Assembly (NCBI GenBank): GCA_900314795.1 | Contig: OMWP01000034.1 | Span: 7,888 to 64,961, forward strand | DNA from: an uncultured Eubacteriales bacterium | Lineage (GTDB): Bacteria > Bacillota > Clostridia > Oscillospirales > Acutalibacteraceae | Reading direction: 5' to 3' | Length of the DNA stretch: 57,074 nucleotides | Position numbers and translations under genes: made by a program | The notes under the pieces: generated by a model | Databases searched by the model: none | Told to the model about the DNA's origin: nothing | What the model saw: the letters and a program-made list of their open reading frames with translations, nothing else | Shown: positions 18,203 to 26,892 of the stretch, one piece after another | Position numbering within the stretch: position 1 is the first letter of the stretch | How the letters are laid out: every line of letters starts with the position of its first letter

Positions 18203-19000
18203 TCAGTTCGCCTTGATGTACTTGTCGATGATGTTCTTGACAGTACCGTCGGCGATCAGTTCCTTCAGTGCGCCGTTGACCTTGTCCTTGAGCTCGGTGT
18301 TGTTCTTTGCAAAGCAGATCGCATAGTCCTCTTCTGCATACTTGCTGTCGAGGATCTGCAGACCCTTGGTAGAAGCAACATAGCTCTTTGCGGGTTCGTT
18401 GTCGATAACGACCGCGTCGACCTTACCGGAAGCAAGCGCGGTAACAGCGTCATTACCGGACTGGAATCTGGTGATTAAAGACTCGTCCTTGCCTGCCTTC
18501 TCATAGTCGTCACCGATATAAATATCACCGGTGGTGGAGAGCTGTACACCGACCTTGTAGGAGGTGTCCTTCGCGAGCAGATCGTCAGCCGTCTTAATCT
18601 CGCTGCCTTCCTTGACGATGACCGCCTGGATACCGGTCGCATAGCTGTCGGAGAAATCGACGGACTGCTTTCTCTCATCGGTCACGGACATACCAGCCAT
18701 ACCCATGTCATACTTGCCGGTCTGTACGCCGGTGATGATGGAATCAAACTCGATGTCAGCGATCTCAAGCTCCATACCGAGCTTATCGGCGATCGCCTTC
18801 GCGATCTCTACATCGATACCGACAAACTCTTCGCCTTCCTTATACTCATAGGGAGGGAAGGTCGCGTTGGTAGCCATGGTGAGCTTTTCTTTAGTGCTGC
18901 CGCCGCCGGACTGTTTACTGTTGCTGTTACCACAGCCTGCAAGCATTGCGACAGAAGCGATCATGGCAACTGCCAGTACAAGTGCAATTATCTTTTTCAT
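18203..19000 (-). CDS. Amino acid ABC transporter substrate-binding lipoprotein
   Basis: 265 aa. A lipoprotein signal peptide ends in the lipobox AMLAGC with the lipidated Cys23, then a short Ser/Gly linker and an SBP_bac_3 domain. Family landmarks are TFPPYEYKEGEEFVGIDVEIA and FDSIITGVQTGKYDMGMAGM. It captures a polar amino acid at the cell surface. It is the first gene of the unit and has a good promoter at 19042-19070. Confidence 0.94.
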   Translation of the reverse strand: MKKIIALVLAVAMIASVAMLAGCGNSNSKQSGGGSTKEKLTMATNATFPPYEYKEGEEFVGIDVEIAKAIADKLGMELEIADIEFDSIITGVQTGKYDMGMAGMSVTDERKQSVDFSDSYATGIQAVIVKEGSEIKTADDLLAKDTSYKVGVQLSTTGDIYIGDDYEKAGKDESLITRFQSGNDAVTALASGKVDAVVIDNEPAKSYVASTKGLQILDSKYAEEDYAICFAKNNTELKDKVNGALKELIADGTVKNIIDKYIKAN

Positions 19001-19041
19001 TTTCTTAACCTCATTTCATTGAATTTTTTGGGTCTTGTTTA

Positions 19042-19070
19042 ACTATACAACAAAACAAACAATTAAGCAA
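19042..19070 (-). promoter_or_regulatory. Promoter of the first amino acid ABC operon
   Basis: Read on the minus strand: TTGCTT (19065-19070), a 17-bp spacer and TATAGT (19042-19047). Confidence 0.65.
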
Positions 19071-19196
19071 GTAAAATTTGCATAAACATGCTATTTTCAG
19101 TGGTTTTAACAACCGAGATTATTTATCAACCGTAAAAAATGAGCTATTCGATAACCAATCGTCCCCATTATGCAAGCATGCAGAGAAACATGCATC

Positions 19197-19332
19197 ATAC
19201 TAAGTATCATTAAAACACTTTAACATTTATTGCGTTAAATTCCGCATAGCGGTGTTGTCGTCCTTGACATACGCCAGTATGCCTGCGTCCTCCGCAACAA
19301 ATTTGTTAAAGCGTTTAATGGATACTTAGTAT
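19197..19332. repeat. 136-bp MITE-like inverted-repeat element
   Basis: The left end ATACTAAGTATC-ATTAAA (from 19197) matches the reverse complement of the right end (to 19332), and the match continues imperfectly for about 35 bp (CACTTTAACA against CGCTTTAACA). A small hairpin CATAC/GTATG sits in the middle. There is no coding potential. The right end abuts the stop codon of the second ABC ATPase gene. The rest of 19001-19331 holds only the promoter at 19042 and AT-rich DNA. Confidence 0.6.
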
Positions 19333-20075
19333 CAGAATGACGTCAGGAACGCCTGTAATCTCTCGCTCTTCGGATGATCCAAAATATCGGGAGAGCCGTG
19401 CTCCGCGATCACACCGCCGTCCATAAAGATGATCTGGTCAGACACATCGTGCGCGAAGGTCATCTCATGGGTAACGATGATCATCGTCATATTTTTTTCC
19501 GCCAAAGAACGGATGACCTTGAGCACCTCGCCGGTCAACTCAGGATCAAGCGCCGAGGTCGGCTCATCAAAGCAGAGGATATTCGGCTTCATCGCCAGCG
19601 CTCTCGCGATCGCCACACGCTGCTGCTGTCCGCCCGAAAGCTCGCAGGGGTAGTTGTTGACCTTTTCCTTCAAGCCGACGCTGTCGATCAGCTCGAGAGC
19701 GTCTTTCTCGATCTCTTCTTTACTGCCTTTGCCCAACAGCTTCGGTGCGAGGGTGACGTTCTCGAGCACGCTGTACTGCGGGAAAAGGTTGAAGTTCTGG
19801 AACACCAGACCAAAATGCAGCCGCTTTTGTCTTAACTCAGCCTCGGAGGGGCGCTTGTTGATCGATGCGTCAAAGATCGTCTCACCATTGACGACGATCT
19901 GTCCCTCGTCAGCGAACTCGAGCGAATTGAGACACCGAAGCAGGGTCGTCTTGCCGGAGCCGGAGGAGCCGATGATGGACAGCACCTCGCCCTTTTCCAA
20001 ATCAAAGTCGATACCGCGAAGCACATGGTTACGACCGAAGCTCTTACAAATATTTTTTACTTCCAAAATCGCCAT
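19332..20075 (-). CDS. Polar amino acid ABC transporter, ATP-binding protein (second system)
   Basis: 247 aa. Walker A is GSSGSGKT, the Q-loop [10 protein letters not shown], the signature LSGGQQQR and Walker [13 protein letters not shown], with the H-loop VTHEMTF. It is the last gene of the second importer, 13 bp downstream of its permease. The stop codon sits at the edge of the inverted-repeat element at 19197-19332, which may double as its terminator. Confidence 0.95.
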   Translation of the reverse strand: MAILEVKNICKSFGRNHVLRGIDFDLEKGEVLSIIGSSGSGKTTLLRCLNSLEFADEGQIVVNGETIFDASINKRPSEAELRQKRLHFGLVFQNFNLFPQYSVLENVTLAPKLLGKGSKEEIEKDALELIDSVGLKEKVNNYPCELSGGQQQRVAIARALAMKPNILCFDEPTSALDPELTGEVLKVIRSLAEKNMTMIIVTHEMTFAHDVSDQIIFMDGGVIAEHGSPDILDHPKSERLQAFLTSF

Positions 20076-20088
20076 AACGATGTCCCCC

Positions 20089-20778
20089 TTACGCCTTAAA
20101 GTAGCTCAGCTTCTTCTCGACCCAGCCGAACAGCAGGGTGAGGATGCCGGAGAATGCGAGATAATATACGCCTGTAAAGAACAGCGGCCAGATCGCGCCG
20201 GAAATGCCCTCGCTGCCCTTGAGGAATGCCTGACCTGCCCAGATGACCTCCTGCAGCGCGATGATACGTGCCAGAGAGGTATCCTTGACCAGCGTGATGA
20301 TCTCGTTCGCCATCGGCGGCACGATACGCTTGATCATCTGCAGCAGGGTGATCTTGAAAAAGATCTGGCTCTTTGACAGACCGAGCACCTGACCGGCTTC
20401 CTGCTGTCCGTGAGGAACACCCTGGATGCCGCCGCGGTAGATCTCGGAGAAGTAGCACGCGTAGTTGATGATGAACGCGATAGCAGAGGCAAAAAATCTG
20501 CCGCCCTCACCGCCGCCCCAGATCTGTTGTCCGAACACGAGACCGGGGAAATAGAAAATGATGAGCAGCTGGAGCATCAGGGGTGTGCCGCGGACGATCC
20601 AGACGATGAACCTGACCACCATCGAAAGCGGCTTGAACTTGCTCATGGAGCCGAAGGAGATGATCAATCCCAGCGGGATCGCGCCCAACAGGGTCACGGC
20701 GAATAACTTGAGCGTCTGCAAAAAGCCGACGTTCAAAGCGTGAAATACAATAGGAAATTGTTGAAAAAATGTGTCCAT
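20089..20778 (-). CDS. Polar amino acid ABC transporter, permease (second system)
   Basis: 229 aa from the ATG at 20778 (GAGGTTATCC upstream); an upstream in-frame extension to 20841 runs into a palindromic element and is not credible. Five predicted membrane helices and the EAA-type loop [21 protein letters not shown] are present. It lies downstream of its binding-protein gene with a terminator-like hairpin and a palindrome in between. Confidence 0.93.
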   Translation of the reverse strand: MDTFFQQFPIVFHALNVGFLQTLKLFAVTLLGAIPLGLIISFGSMSKFKPLSMVVRFIVWIVRGTPLMLQLLIIFYFPGLVFGQQIWGGGEGGRFFASAIAFIINYACYFSEIYRGGIQGVPHGQQEAGQVLGLSKSQIFFKITLLQMIKRIVPPMANEIITLVKDTSLARIIALQEVIWAGQAFLKGSEGISGAIWPLFFTGVYYLAFSGILTLLFGWVEKKLSYFKA

Positions 20779-20814
20779 TTGGATAACCTCATCTGAATAG
20801 TTCTCGAAACAGCA

Positions 20815-20862
20815 TAGGCAATCGAGAATAAATCCGAGCACGGGTTTGTTCTCGGTTGCCTA
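20815..20862. repeat. 48-bp palindrome of the TTAAGCAACCG terminal-repeat family
   Basis: Both arms (TAGGCAATCGAGAATAAATC and its imperfect complement ending TTGTTCTCGGTTGCCTA) resemble the terminal repeats of the 374-bp element at 37503-37876, joined end to end with about 2 bp between. It looks like a deletion derivative. It sits in the leader of the permease gene. Confidence 0.6.
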
Positions 20863-20928
20863 AAGTAAAGCCTGTTTGTACTTGTCTTGCTCGCCCACAG
20901 GATAATCACAACAAATGCCTAACCCGCC

Positions 20929-20962
20929 AAAAGACAGAGAGCGAATGTGCCCTCTGTCTTTT
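20929..20962 (-). terminator. Hairpin after the second substrate-binding protein gene
   Basis: The 11-bp perfect stem AAAAGACAGAG/CTCTGTCTTTT lies 27 bp after the stop and ends in TTTT on the minus strand. It is probably a partial terminator within the operon, as at 18151. Confidence 0.7.
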
Positions 20963-20988
20963 GAAAGGATGTCTTATTGATTTGGTGA

Positions 20989-21864
20989 TCAGCCCTCGAT
21001 CAGCGCGGTCTGAACCTTGTACTGCTCAGCGGTAGCCTTCAAAGTGCCGTCAGCCTTTGCAGCAGCCAGGAACTCGTTACACTTTGCAGTCAGATCGGAG
21101 CCCTGACGGAAGCCTACGCCGTACTCCTCGGAGTTCAGAGCAACCGTATAGGTGAGCTGCTCGTAACCGGTGCCCTCGCCAACCATAGCGGAAGCCATCA
21201 GCGAGTCGATGATCGCAGCGTCACAGGTGCCGGAAGCAACCTCCATCAGCGCGGTAGCCTGATCCTTGACCTCGGTGAACTTGAAGCCGTTTGCCGTAGC
21301 CTGCTCCTGACCCGCGGAACCGCTCTCAACAGCGAAGCTCAGGGTCTTGCAGGACTCAGCGTCAGCATACTTATCGGCAACATTCTTGTTGACAACAACG
21401 ACCTGCGCGTTGTTCAGATAAGCGTTGGTGCAGGACATGGCGGAGGTGACCTCGGGAGTGAGGGTCATGCCGTTCCATACGCAGTCGATGGAACCGCCCT
21501 TGAGCTCGAGCGCCTTGTTATCCCAGTCGATCTCTACGAATTCGACCTTTACACCGAGGCTCTCGGCAAATTTGGTAGCCATATCAGCGTCAAAGCCGAT
21601 CCACTGACCGTTCTCCTGGTAATCCATGGGCTTGAAATCAGTGATACCGACGATCAGCTTGCCTGCCTTCTGAACCTTGTCAAGGTCAGCAACGGTAGCC
21701 GCGGAATCAGCGGTAGCCGAATCAGCGGTTGCGGAATCAACAGTAGCAGCTGCTTCTGTAACTGCAGGCTTGTCATCGGTTTTCTTTTGCTCGGTCTTGC
21801 CGCAGGCAGCCAGAACAGCGCCAACCATCAGCAAAACCAATAATAAAGCAATAATCTTTTTCAT
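20989..21864 (-). CDS. Amino acid ABC transporter substrate-binding lipoprotein (second system)
   Basis: 291 aa. A lipoprotein signal peptide ends in AVLAACG with Cys21 lipidated. A linker with the repeated unit DSATADSATADSA follows and lifts the domain from the membrane. The SBP_bac_3 domain has ITDFKPMDYQENGQWIGFDAD, the Trp-Asn-Gly-Met ligand loop VWNGMTLTPE and AVESGSAGQEQA. The promoter is at 21920-21948. It is only distantly like the first binding protein, so the two systems probably differ in substrate. Confidence 0.94.
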   Translation of the reverse strand: MKKIIALLLVLLMVGAVLAACGKTEQKKTDDKPAVTEAAATVDSATADSATADSAATVADLDKVQKAGKLIVGITDFKPMDYQENGQWIGFDADMATKFAESLGVKVEFVEIDWDNKALELKGGSIDCVWNGMTLTPEVTSAMSCTNAYLNNAQVVVVNKNVADKYADAESCKTLSFAVESGSAGQEQATANGFKFTEVKDQATALMEVASGTCDAAIIDSLMASAMVGEGTGYEQLTYTVALNSEEYGVGFRQGSDLTAKCNEFLAAAKADGTLKATAEQYKVQTALIEG

Positions 21865-22190
21865 TATTTTCCTCCATCAAAATAGTTTCTGTCGCATGTT
21901 CTACAGTACAACGATATCTATTTTAACGTATTAGCACATTAAAATCAATATCTATATTGCACAAAGAATCACAAAAGGCGTCTGAAAGGAATAGCATAAT
22001 TCACCACTGCATTGTGATAAAGTGCTTTTACGGAAAATATACTGACAAATATCCCACCGAACGATCCGATATATCAACCCGTGTTCCAATCAATTAGCAA
22101 CGTACAGCTCTTTGTTGAACGCCGACATCGACAATGCTTTTGAGCGCAAAAAAGCGGCAACCTCGCGGTTGCCGCCAAATATTGCTTTGA
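21865..22190. other. Intergenic region: ABC promoter and terminator of the small surface protein
   Basis: The promoter for the second ABC operon is TTGATT (21943-21948), a 17-bp spacer and TAAAAT (21920-21925), read on the minus strand. A perfect 9-bp stem GCGGCAACC/GGTTGCCGC at 22154-22175, followed by TTTTTT on the minus strand, ends the small surface-protein gene's region or read-through from it. Nothing else is seen between 21950 and 22150. Confidence 0.7.
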
Positions 22191-22430
22191 TTATTCTTTG
22201 ATCTTCTTCACTGCTACAGCGCCTGCGCCGAGAGCGAGGATAGACAGACCGACTACGATCCACAGCGGATCACCGGTCTTGGGAGAGCTCTTATCAGGAT
22301 TACCAGGGGTAGTCGCAGGGGGAGCCGTAGGGTGCTCGGTAGCAACAGGGCTTATCAACGCTGCAGCATTCGCTGTCAAAGCAAAAATCATAACTAACGC
22401 CAAAGCGATAGAAACTAACTTTTTCATCAT
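22191..22430 (-). CDS. Tiny sorted surface protein (SPKTGD signal)
   Basis: 79 aa from the ATG at 22430, the third in-frame ATG, placed 6 nt after GGAG. A signal peptide (about 1-23) is followed by only about 25 residues of Pro/Thr/Ala linker, then SPKTGD, a membrane helix (WIVVGLSILALGAGAVAV) and a KKIKE tail. This is the layout of a sortase substrate with almost no mature domain. The promoter is TTGACA (22495-22500), 18 bp, TATCAT (22471-22476), which is close to consensus, so it may be strongly expressed. Function is unknown. Confidence 0.75.
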   Translation of the reverse strand: MMKKLVSIALALVMIFALTANAAALISPVATEHPTAPPATTPGNPDKSSPKTGDPLWIVVGLSILALGAGAVAVKKIKE

Positions 22431-22572
22431 AATCATCTCCATGAAAAAATACTAACTCAATGTTAGGTCTATGATAGCATTAAACCTTATGATTTGTCAA
22501 TAGATTTTCACAAATTAATCCGCCAAATTTTACAGTTTTGTCATTATTCTTTGTCACGATTTGATAAAAAAA

Positions 22573-22611
22573 GCCGCGGTATCTCGTGCATTACGCACGA
22601 AATACCGCGGT
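22573..22611 (-). terminator. Terminator of the phage-type lysin gene
   Basis: A long hairpin CCGCGGTAT-C-TCGTGC/GCACGA-A-ATACCGCGG is followed on the minus strand by CTTTTTTT. Confidence 0.9.
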
Positions 22612-22624
22612 TCTCTTTCAAAGG

Positions 22625-23560
22625 TCAATCGGCTAATGTCATCTGAAACCAGTCGATTTTTCTGCCGAATTCCCCGGCGTAGCCGTCCTGGCCGCCGGAG
22701 GTCTCATCGTCGTACTGCCACGGAAAATAGTAGTTTCCAATCGGTGCGACACGGTACTTAGCTTTGAGCCAGCCGCACTTTTTGACGACCGAAGAAGGTG
22801 TATCATAATACACCTCAACAGCGTCGATCGGTCTTCTGTCGCCGGCATAACCGTTGACATCATCATTGATATCACAACCGGTCACATACGGGAGCCAGCC
22901 GCCGCCCTTGATGTGGACGCGGTACTTTACCGCGCCCTCGGAGACCCTGATCGCCACATCGGTGATTGCCTCTCCGGTGATACCTGCGTAATCGGAAAGA
23001 TCCGTGACCGTCGGAAGCCATCTGCCGCCGCTGCGGACACGATAGCTCACCTTAGGAAAGCTGCCCGAGCTGTCAGATCCGTCATAAGCAGGTCTGCCGG
23101 CGCAGGATACCGTTGAGAGCGAACGTACACGCCGCATGACCTCGCCGTTGGAGGAAGAACCGGTGTTGCCCTCGATGGTCGTGATGGTATTGTCCCCGTT
23201 GACGCTCTCGATGATACCGACATGGTCGCTGACATAGGTGCCGGGCACTAAGGTGGAGCGCTCGTTTGTCCAGTGGAAGAACACTACGTCGCCGCGCTGA
23301 AAGCCCGACATCTTGAGCCTGCCGTGATCCTGAAACGCCTTTGCGGCATAGCCGCAGTTAGCGGTTTTGGTATAGAGCAATGAGGAAGCGCCCGCCTGAT
23401 GGAACACCCACTGTACAAAGGTCTCGCACCAGTCGTAGCCGCTGCCCGATACGGTCGTACCGTAGTACCAGTTATTATATTTGCACTTCTTGATATTGGT
23501 CGCCTTGGTGCCGATCTCGGCACGCGCGATACTGATAATCTTATCCGCATTGATCGCCAT
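22625..23560 (-). CDS. Phage-type endolysin with CHAP/NlpC-like domain
   Basis: 311 aa with no signal peptide. Residues 1-160 form a cysteine amidase/endopeptidase domain: GYDWCETFVQWVFHQAG carries the likely catalytic Cys and SDHVGIIESV the His. Residues 170-305 hold repeated SYRVRSGGRWLPTVTDL- and KYRVHIKGGGWLPYVTG-type units that look like cell-wall-binding modules of clostridial phage lysins. It lies 68 bp downstream of a phage tail-like gene. Without a signal peptide or holin nearby, export is unexplained. Confidence 0.85.
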   Translation of the reverse strand: MAINADKIISIARAEIGTKATNIKKCKYNNWYYGTTVSGSGYDWCETFVQWVFHQAGASSLLYTKTANCGYAAKAFQDHGRLKMSGFQRGDVVFFHWTNERSTLVPGTYVSDHVGIIESVNGDNTITTIEGNTGSSSNGEVMRRVRSLSTVSCAGRPAYDGSDSSGSFPKVSYRVRSGGRWLPTVTDLSDYAGITGEAITDVAIRVSEGAVKYRVHIKGGGWLPYVTGCDINDDVNGYAGDRRPIDAVEVYYDTPSSVVKKCGWLKAKYRVAPIGNYYFPWQYDDETSGGQDGYAGEFGRKIDWFQMTLAD

Positions 23561-23628
23561 TTCATCACCTTCCTGTACGGCGCCTTCGATATATCGACCG
23601 AAGGCGCCTTTTTCATCTCTTACTCCGT

Positions 23629-24699
23629 TTATAACTCAGCAAGACGATCTTTGATCTCATCGATCATGGCGTCGATCTGTGCCTTTGTATAAACATCATT
23701 TGACCTTGCGAGAGCGATTGACTCTCCGTTGAGTTTGACATACGGCACATCGTCACAGAAGAACATGTTGCCGTCAAAAACATCTTCGACCTCAGATGCG
23801 TCCACCTCTGTCACGAGATCCATCTTATCATTCAGCTCCATATAGTCGGCGAACCGAATCCAATGATCAGTCGCGTTGCAGAAGAAGACCTCGCCGCTCA
23901 TTCCGATACCGAGCTGTCCCTTTATACCGCCGACGTTAGGTGTGACGTTGCTTTTGTAAGTGTAGGGACGCAATGCCGCCATCAGATCGGGCGCTTTGAT
24001 ATCTGCTGTGAGCGGCAGCCCGGCGATTTTGCGCGTATTCGACACCTTGTCGGCAGCTTTAGCGTCGACATAAGAGACGGTAAAGGTATTGCCGTCCGCC
24101 GACTTCGTATCGACATAGCGCTTGATCACCCTGTTAGATACGGCATTGTTACTGGAGTCGCTCATAGCGCTGTCGGGAGCGATGCCGCTGACATGATACT
24201 CGGTGCGGACATACTCGCCCCGATCGGGATCATAGATGCACCAGTAGCCGTCGTCATCGACATACGGCGCGGTGGCGGTAACGGTCTCTAGCGCCTGATT
24301 TATACTATTCCGCAACTGAGAGGGTGTGACATACTCCATCTCGCTGCCGTCGTCGTCGAGCTCAACCGCCGAACCGATGAGGAAAAAGTCCTTGGTCGTA
24401 TGCTCGATTCCGCCGTCGCTGTCGGCGGTTCTCACCTGTACCTGCACCACACCGGATGAGCAGAGATCCTCCTTACGGATCTCCCATGTCAGCACGGTAT
24501 TGCCGTGATCCGTCTGAGATGAAAGCGGCACCGTGCGCACGGTCTCATCATCGAAGCGCATGCACAGGGTAAAGGTGCAATTCTCCTCCGTGAAATCGAT
24601 CACGGTGAACTGCTTTGTGTTCACCGTATTGTCGCCTGCGAATCCGACAAAACGGTCACTGTCCGGGATCATTAATTTCCCGTTTTGGATAGTAATCAA
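23629..24699 (-). CDS. Phage tail/baseplate upper-protein-like gene
   Basis: 356 aa. The N-terminal about 120 residues (start MITIQNGKLMIPDSDRFVGF, then repeated beta strands ending KDFFLIGSAVE) resemble the BppU-like N-terminal domain of Gram-positive phage baseplate or tail-fibre proteins. The C-terminal part ends in a short helical stretch (YTKAQIDAMIDEIKDRLAEL) common in phage tail fibres. GGTGGAGGTGATG lies at the start. Together with the lysin it is a two-gene phage remnant; no capsid, tail-tube, terminase or integrase gene is near. Confidence 0.7.
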   Translation of the reverse strand: MITIQNGKLMIPDSDRFVGFAGDNTVNTKQFTVIDFTEENCTFTLCMRFDDETVRTVPLSSQTDHGNTVLTWEIRKEDLCSSGVVQVQVRTADSDGGIEHTTKDFFLIGSAVELDDDGSEMEYVTPSQLRNSINQALETVTATAPYVDDDGYWCIYDPDRGEYVRTEYHVSGIAPDSAMSDSSNNAVSNRVIKRYVDTKSADGNTFTVSYVDAKAADKVSNTRKIAGLPLTADIKAPDLMAALRPYTYKSNVTPNVGGIKGQLGIGMSGEVFFCNATDHWIRFADYMELNDKMDLVTEVDASEVEDVFDGNMFFCDDVPYVKLNGESIALARSNDVYTKAQIDAMIDEIKDRLAEL

Positions 24700-24728
24700 A
24701 TCATCACCTCCACCTATGCCGATTTAAC

Positions 24729-24755
24729 AAAAAAAGTTGCATAAAACTATGCAAC
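24729..24755 (-). terminator. Orphan terminator just upstream of the phage tail-like gene
   Basis: The perfect 8-bp stem GTTGCATA/TATGCAAC with loop AAAC is followed on the minus strand by TTTTTTTG. No minus-strand gene lies upstream of it in the window, so it is either left over from a lost gene or a leader attenuator for the tail-lysin pair, whose start is only 30 bp away. Confidence 0.75.
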
Positions 24756-24863
24756 CGGAAGAAAAATCATTCACTTTTTTGATTCGCGTTTTCCACGGTG
24801 ATAATGCACAAAAACAACCGCTGTTTTTCTACATCAAAGCAATAAAAAGTTTCGCAAAAAATC

Positions 24864-24891
24864 TTGCTTATTTTTTTGATATACTTATACT
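24864..24891 (+). promoter_or_regulatory. Promoter of the small dockerin protein gene
   Basis: TTGCTT (24864-24869), a 16-bp spacer and TATACT (24886-24891). Confidence 0.5.
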
Positions 24892-24928
24892 GTAAAGTTA
24901 TATACAATCCCAGCCAAGGAGGCATACC

Positions 24929-25648
24929 ATGAAACGAGTCATATCACTGTTATTAGCGCTCATCCTGACCGTCGCGATCTTTGCCGTTCCCGTCTATGCG
25001 GACAGCACTGCCGAGCAACCGGACGAAAACAGCACCCGCTATCTCAGCAAGCTCGTCGATTATATGAACAGCAAGTATCCCGGGCTTTTTTCTGAATCCA
25101 ACCGCTCCAACATCAATGTCTATCGAGAGGTTTACTACCATTATGATAACACAGATGAAATCGACTGGGCATTGATCCAAGCGGAAACTCCATACAACTT
25201 TTATGATTATTGGTTGTTCGATATCATCGGTCTTCGCGTGATCTCCGATCCCAACTGTCGCTGGCCGTTCCCATCCAGAATGGGCATCTATGACGCCAAA
25301 AAGGATACCTTTATCGACATGGGCGCCGTTGATCTTGACGCGTACGATGACTTGGAAGAGATCTATAACGAAAAGGGCTACAACGGCGGATACGGCGGTC
25401 TGTTAGGCGACATCGATAAGGATAATGCTATTACCGTTGCCGACGCTACCCTGTTGCAAAGATGCTTGATCGGAACAAAAGACTTTCCGCAATCCGATCA
25501 CATCATGTATCAATTTTATGATGATACGATTTGGTCTTATTCCGATTTCAACCGTGACAGATCGCGTGATATCCTTGATGTGACTTGCATCCAGCGTTAT
25601 CTCGCAAAGCAGCCCTATCCGATCAGCGAGTATAAAACACACGACTAA
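24929..25648 (+). CDS. Secreted type I dockerin protein of unknown function
   Basis: 239 aa. A signal peptide (1-25) is followed by a unique domain of about 130 residues with no recognised motif, rich in Tyr and Asp (VYREVYYHYDNTDE). A type I dockerin then occupies about 158-232, with GDIDKDNAITVADATLLQRCL and DFNRDRSRDILDVTCIQRYL as the two repeats. GGAGG lies 6 nt before the ATG. It is transcribed alone and is presumably attached to the same cohesin system as the other dockerin proteins here. Its activity is unknown. Confidence 0.88.
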   Translation: MKRVISLLLALILTVAIFAVPVYADSTAEQPDENSTRYLSKLVDYMNSKYPGLFSESNRSNINVYREVYYHYDNTDEIDWALIQAETPYNFYDYWLFDIIGLRVISDPNCRWPFPSRMGIYDAKKDTFIDMGAVDLDAYDDLEEIYNEKGYNGGYGGLLGDIDKDNAITVADATLLQRCLIGTKDFPQSDHIMYQFYDDTIWSYSDFNRDRSRDILDVTCIQRYLAKQPYPISEYKTHD

Positions 25649-25665
25649 CCGAACACACAATATTA

Positions 25666-25700
25666 AATCCCCACACCGAGCCGGTGTGGGGATTGTTTTA
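25666..25700 (+). terminator. Terminator between the dockerin gene and the aro operon
   Basis: A 13-bp perfect stem (AATCCCCACACCG/CGGTGTGGGGATT) with a 3-nt loop is followed by GTTTTA on the plus strand. It faces the end of the aro operon as well and may be used from both sides. Confidence 0.85.
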
Positions 25701-25711
25701 TGCAGTATTAT

Positions 25712-26752
25712 TTAAATCATATCCGCGAGGTCGAGGATCATCCGCTCGGTCTTGTCCCAGCCAAGACACGGGTCGGTGATACTCTTGCCGTAGCAGCCGC
25801 CGTCGACCGCCTGATTACCGTCCTCGATGTAGCTCTCGATCATGAAGCCCTTGACCATGCGCTGTAATTCGGCATTATAGCGACGCGCCGCCATGACTTC
25901 CTTGACGATACGCGGCTGTTCAAAGGGGTTCTTGCCGGAATTACTATGGTTAGTATCGATGATACACGCGGGGTTCTTGAACATGCCCGAGGTGTACAGG
26001 CGCAGCAGATGCGTCATATCCTCATAATGATAGTTTGGCAGGCTCTCACCGTGCTTGTTCATATAACCGCGCAGGATCGCGTGCGCATAGGGGTTGCCGT
26101 GCGACTGCACCTCCCAGCCGCGATAGATAAAGGTATGACCGTGCTGCGCCGCGGTAATGGAATTCATCATGACCGACAGGTCGCCGCCGGTGGGGTTCTT
26201 CATGCCGACAGGGATATTCAGACCCGAGGATACCAGACGATGCTGCTGGTTCTCGACCGATCTTGCGCCGACCGCGACATAGCAGAGGATGTCATCCAGA
26301 TAGCGGTGGTTCTCGGGATAGAGCATTTCATCCGCGCAGGAAAAGCCGGTTTCCTTCAAGGCACGGATGTGCATGGAGCGGATCGCGACGATGCCCTTGA
26401 ACATATCGGGCTTCTTTTCGGGATCGGGCTGATGGAGCATGCCCTTATAGCCCGCGCCCGTGGTGCGGGGCTTGTTGGTGTAAATACGCGGGATGATGAA
26501 GATCTTGTCCTCCACCTTATCCTGCACCTTTCTCAGACGGCTGATATAATCCAGCACGCTGTCCTCTCTGTCGGCGGAGCAGGGGCCGATGATCAAAACA
26601 ATGCGGTCATCCTTGCCTGCAAAGATATCCTGCACCTGCTTCTCGCGATCGGCGACGATCCCTCTGAGCTCGTCGTCGAGGGGATACATCTTCTTGACCT
26701 CCATCGGGATGGTCAGCTTGCGCTCAAATTCCATATTCATATTCGTAATCAC
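25712..26752 (-). CDS. aroF: DAHP synthase (3-deoxy-7-phosphoheptulonate synthase), class I
   Basis: 346 aa; joins phosphoenolpyruvate and erythrose-4-phosphate, the first step of the shikimate pathway. Landmarks are IIGPCSADR, YTNKPRTTGAGYKG, GARSVENQQHR, GMKNPTGGDL and DTNHSNSGK. Compared with Escherichia coli AroF/G/H, several blocks are altered (SVENQ for TTESQ, KNPTGG for KNGTDG), which is typical of a clostridial branch. The start is GTG at 26752 with GGAAGGTG 7 nt upstream. It is the last gene of the aromatic amino acid operon, 140 bp after tyrA. The symbol is by function, and aroG would be equally fair. Confidence 0.93.
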   Translation of the reverse strand: MITNMNMEFERKLTIPMEVKKMYPLDDELRGIVADREKQVQDIFAGKDDRIVLIIGPCSADREDSVLDYISRLRKVQDKVEDKIFIIPRIYTNKPRTTGAGYKGMLHQPDPEKKPDMFKGIVAIRSMHIRALKETGFSCADEMLYPENHRYLDDILCYVAVGARSVENQQHRLVSSGLNIPVGMKNPTGGDLSVMMNSITAAQHGHTFIYRGWEVQSHGNPYAHAILRGYMNKHGESLPNYHYEDMTHLLRLYTSGMFKNPACIIDTNHSNSGKNPFEQPRIVKEVMAARRYNAELQRMVKGFMIESYIEDGNQAVDGGCYGKSITDPCLGWDKTERMILDLADMI

Positions 26753-26775
26753 AATGATACACCTTCCTTATTTAT

Positions 26776-26890
26776 AGTGAGGAGTGAGGAGTTAGGAGTG
26801 AGGAGTAACGTAAAACAAACAGTTTACTCATAGAATAACGCGAATGCGTTCCCGCAACCATTCACCATTCACTATTCACCATTCACCAAT
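26776..26890. repeat. Short tandem repeats between tyrA and aroF
   Basis: A GAGGAGT-type array (GTGAGGAGTGAGGAGTTAGG...) at 26776-26808 and a CATTCACC/TATTCACC array at 26858-26890 lie in the 140-bp spacer. A second CTATTCAC array lies at 30797-30832 between the aroE-aroK fusion and aroC. Confidence 0.7.
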
Positions 26891-26892
26891 AC

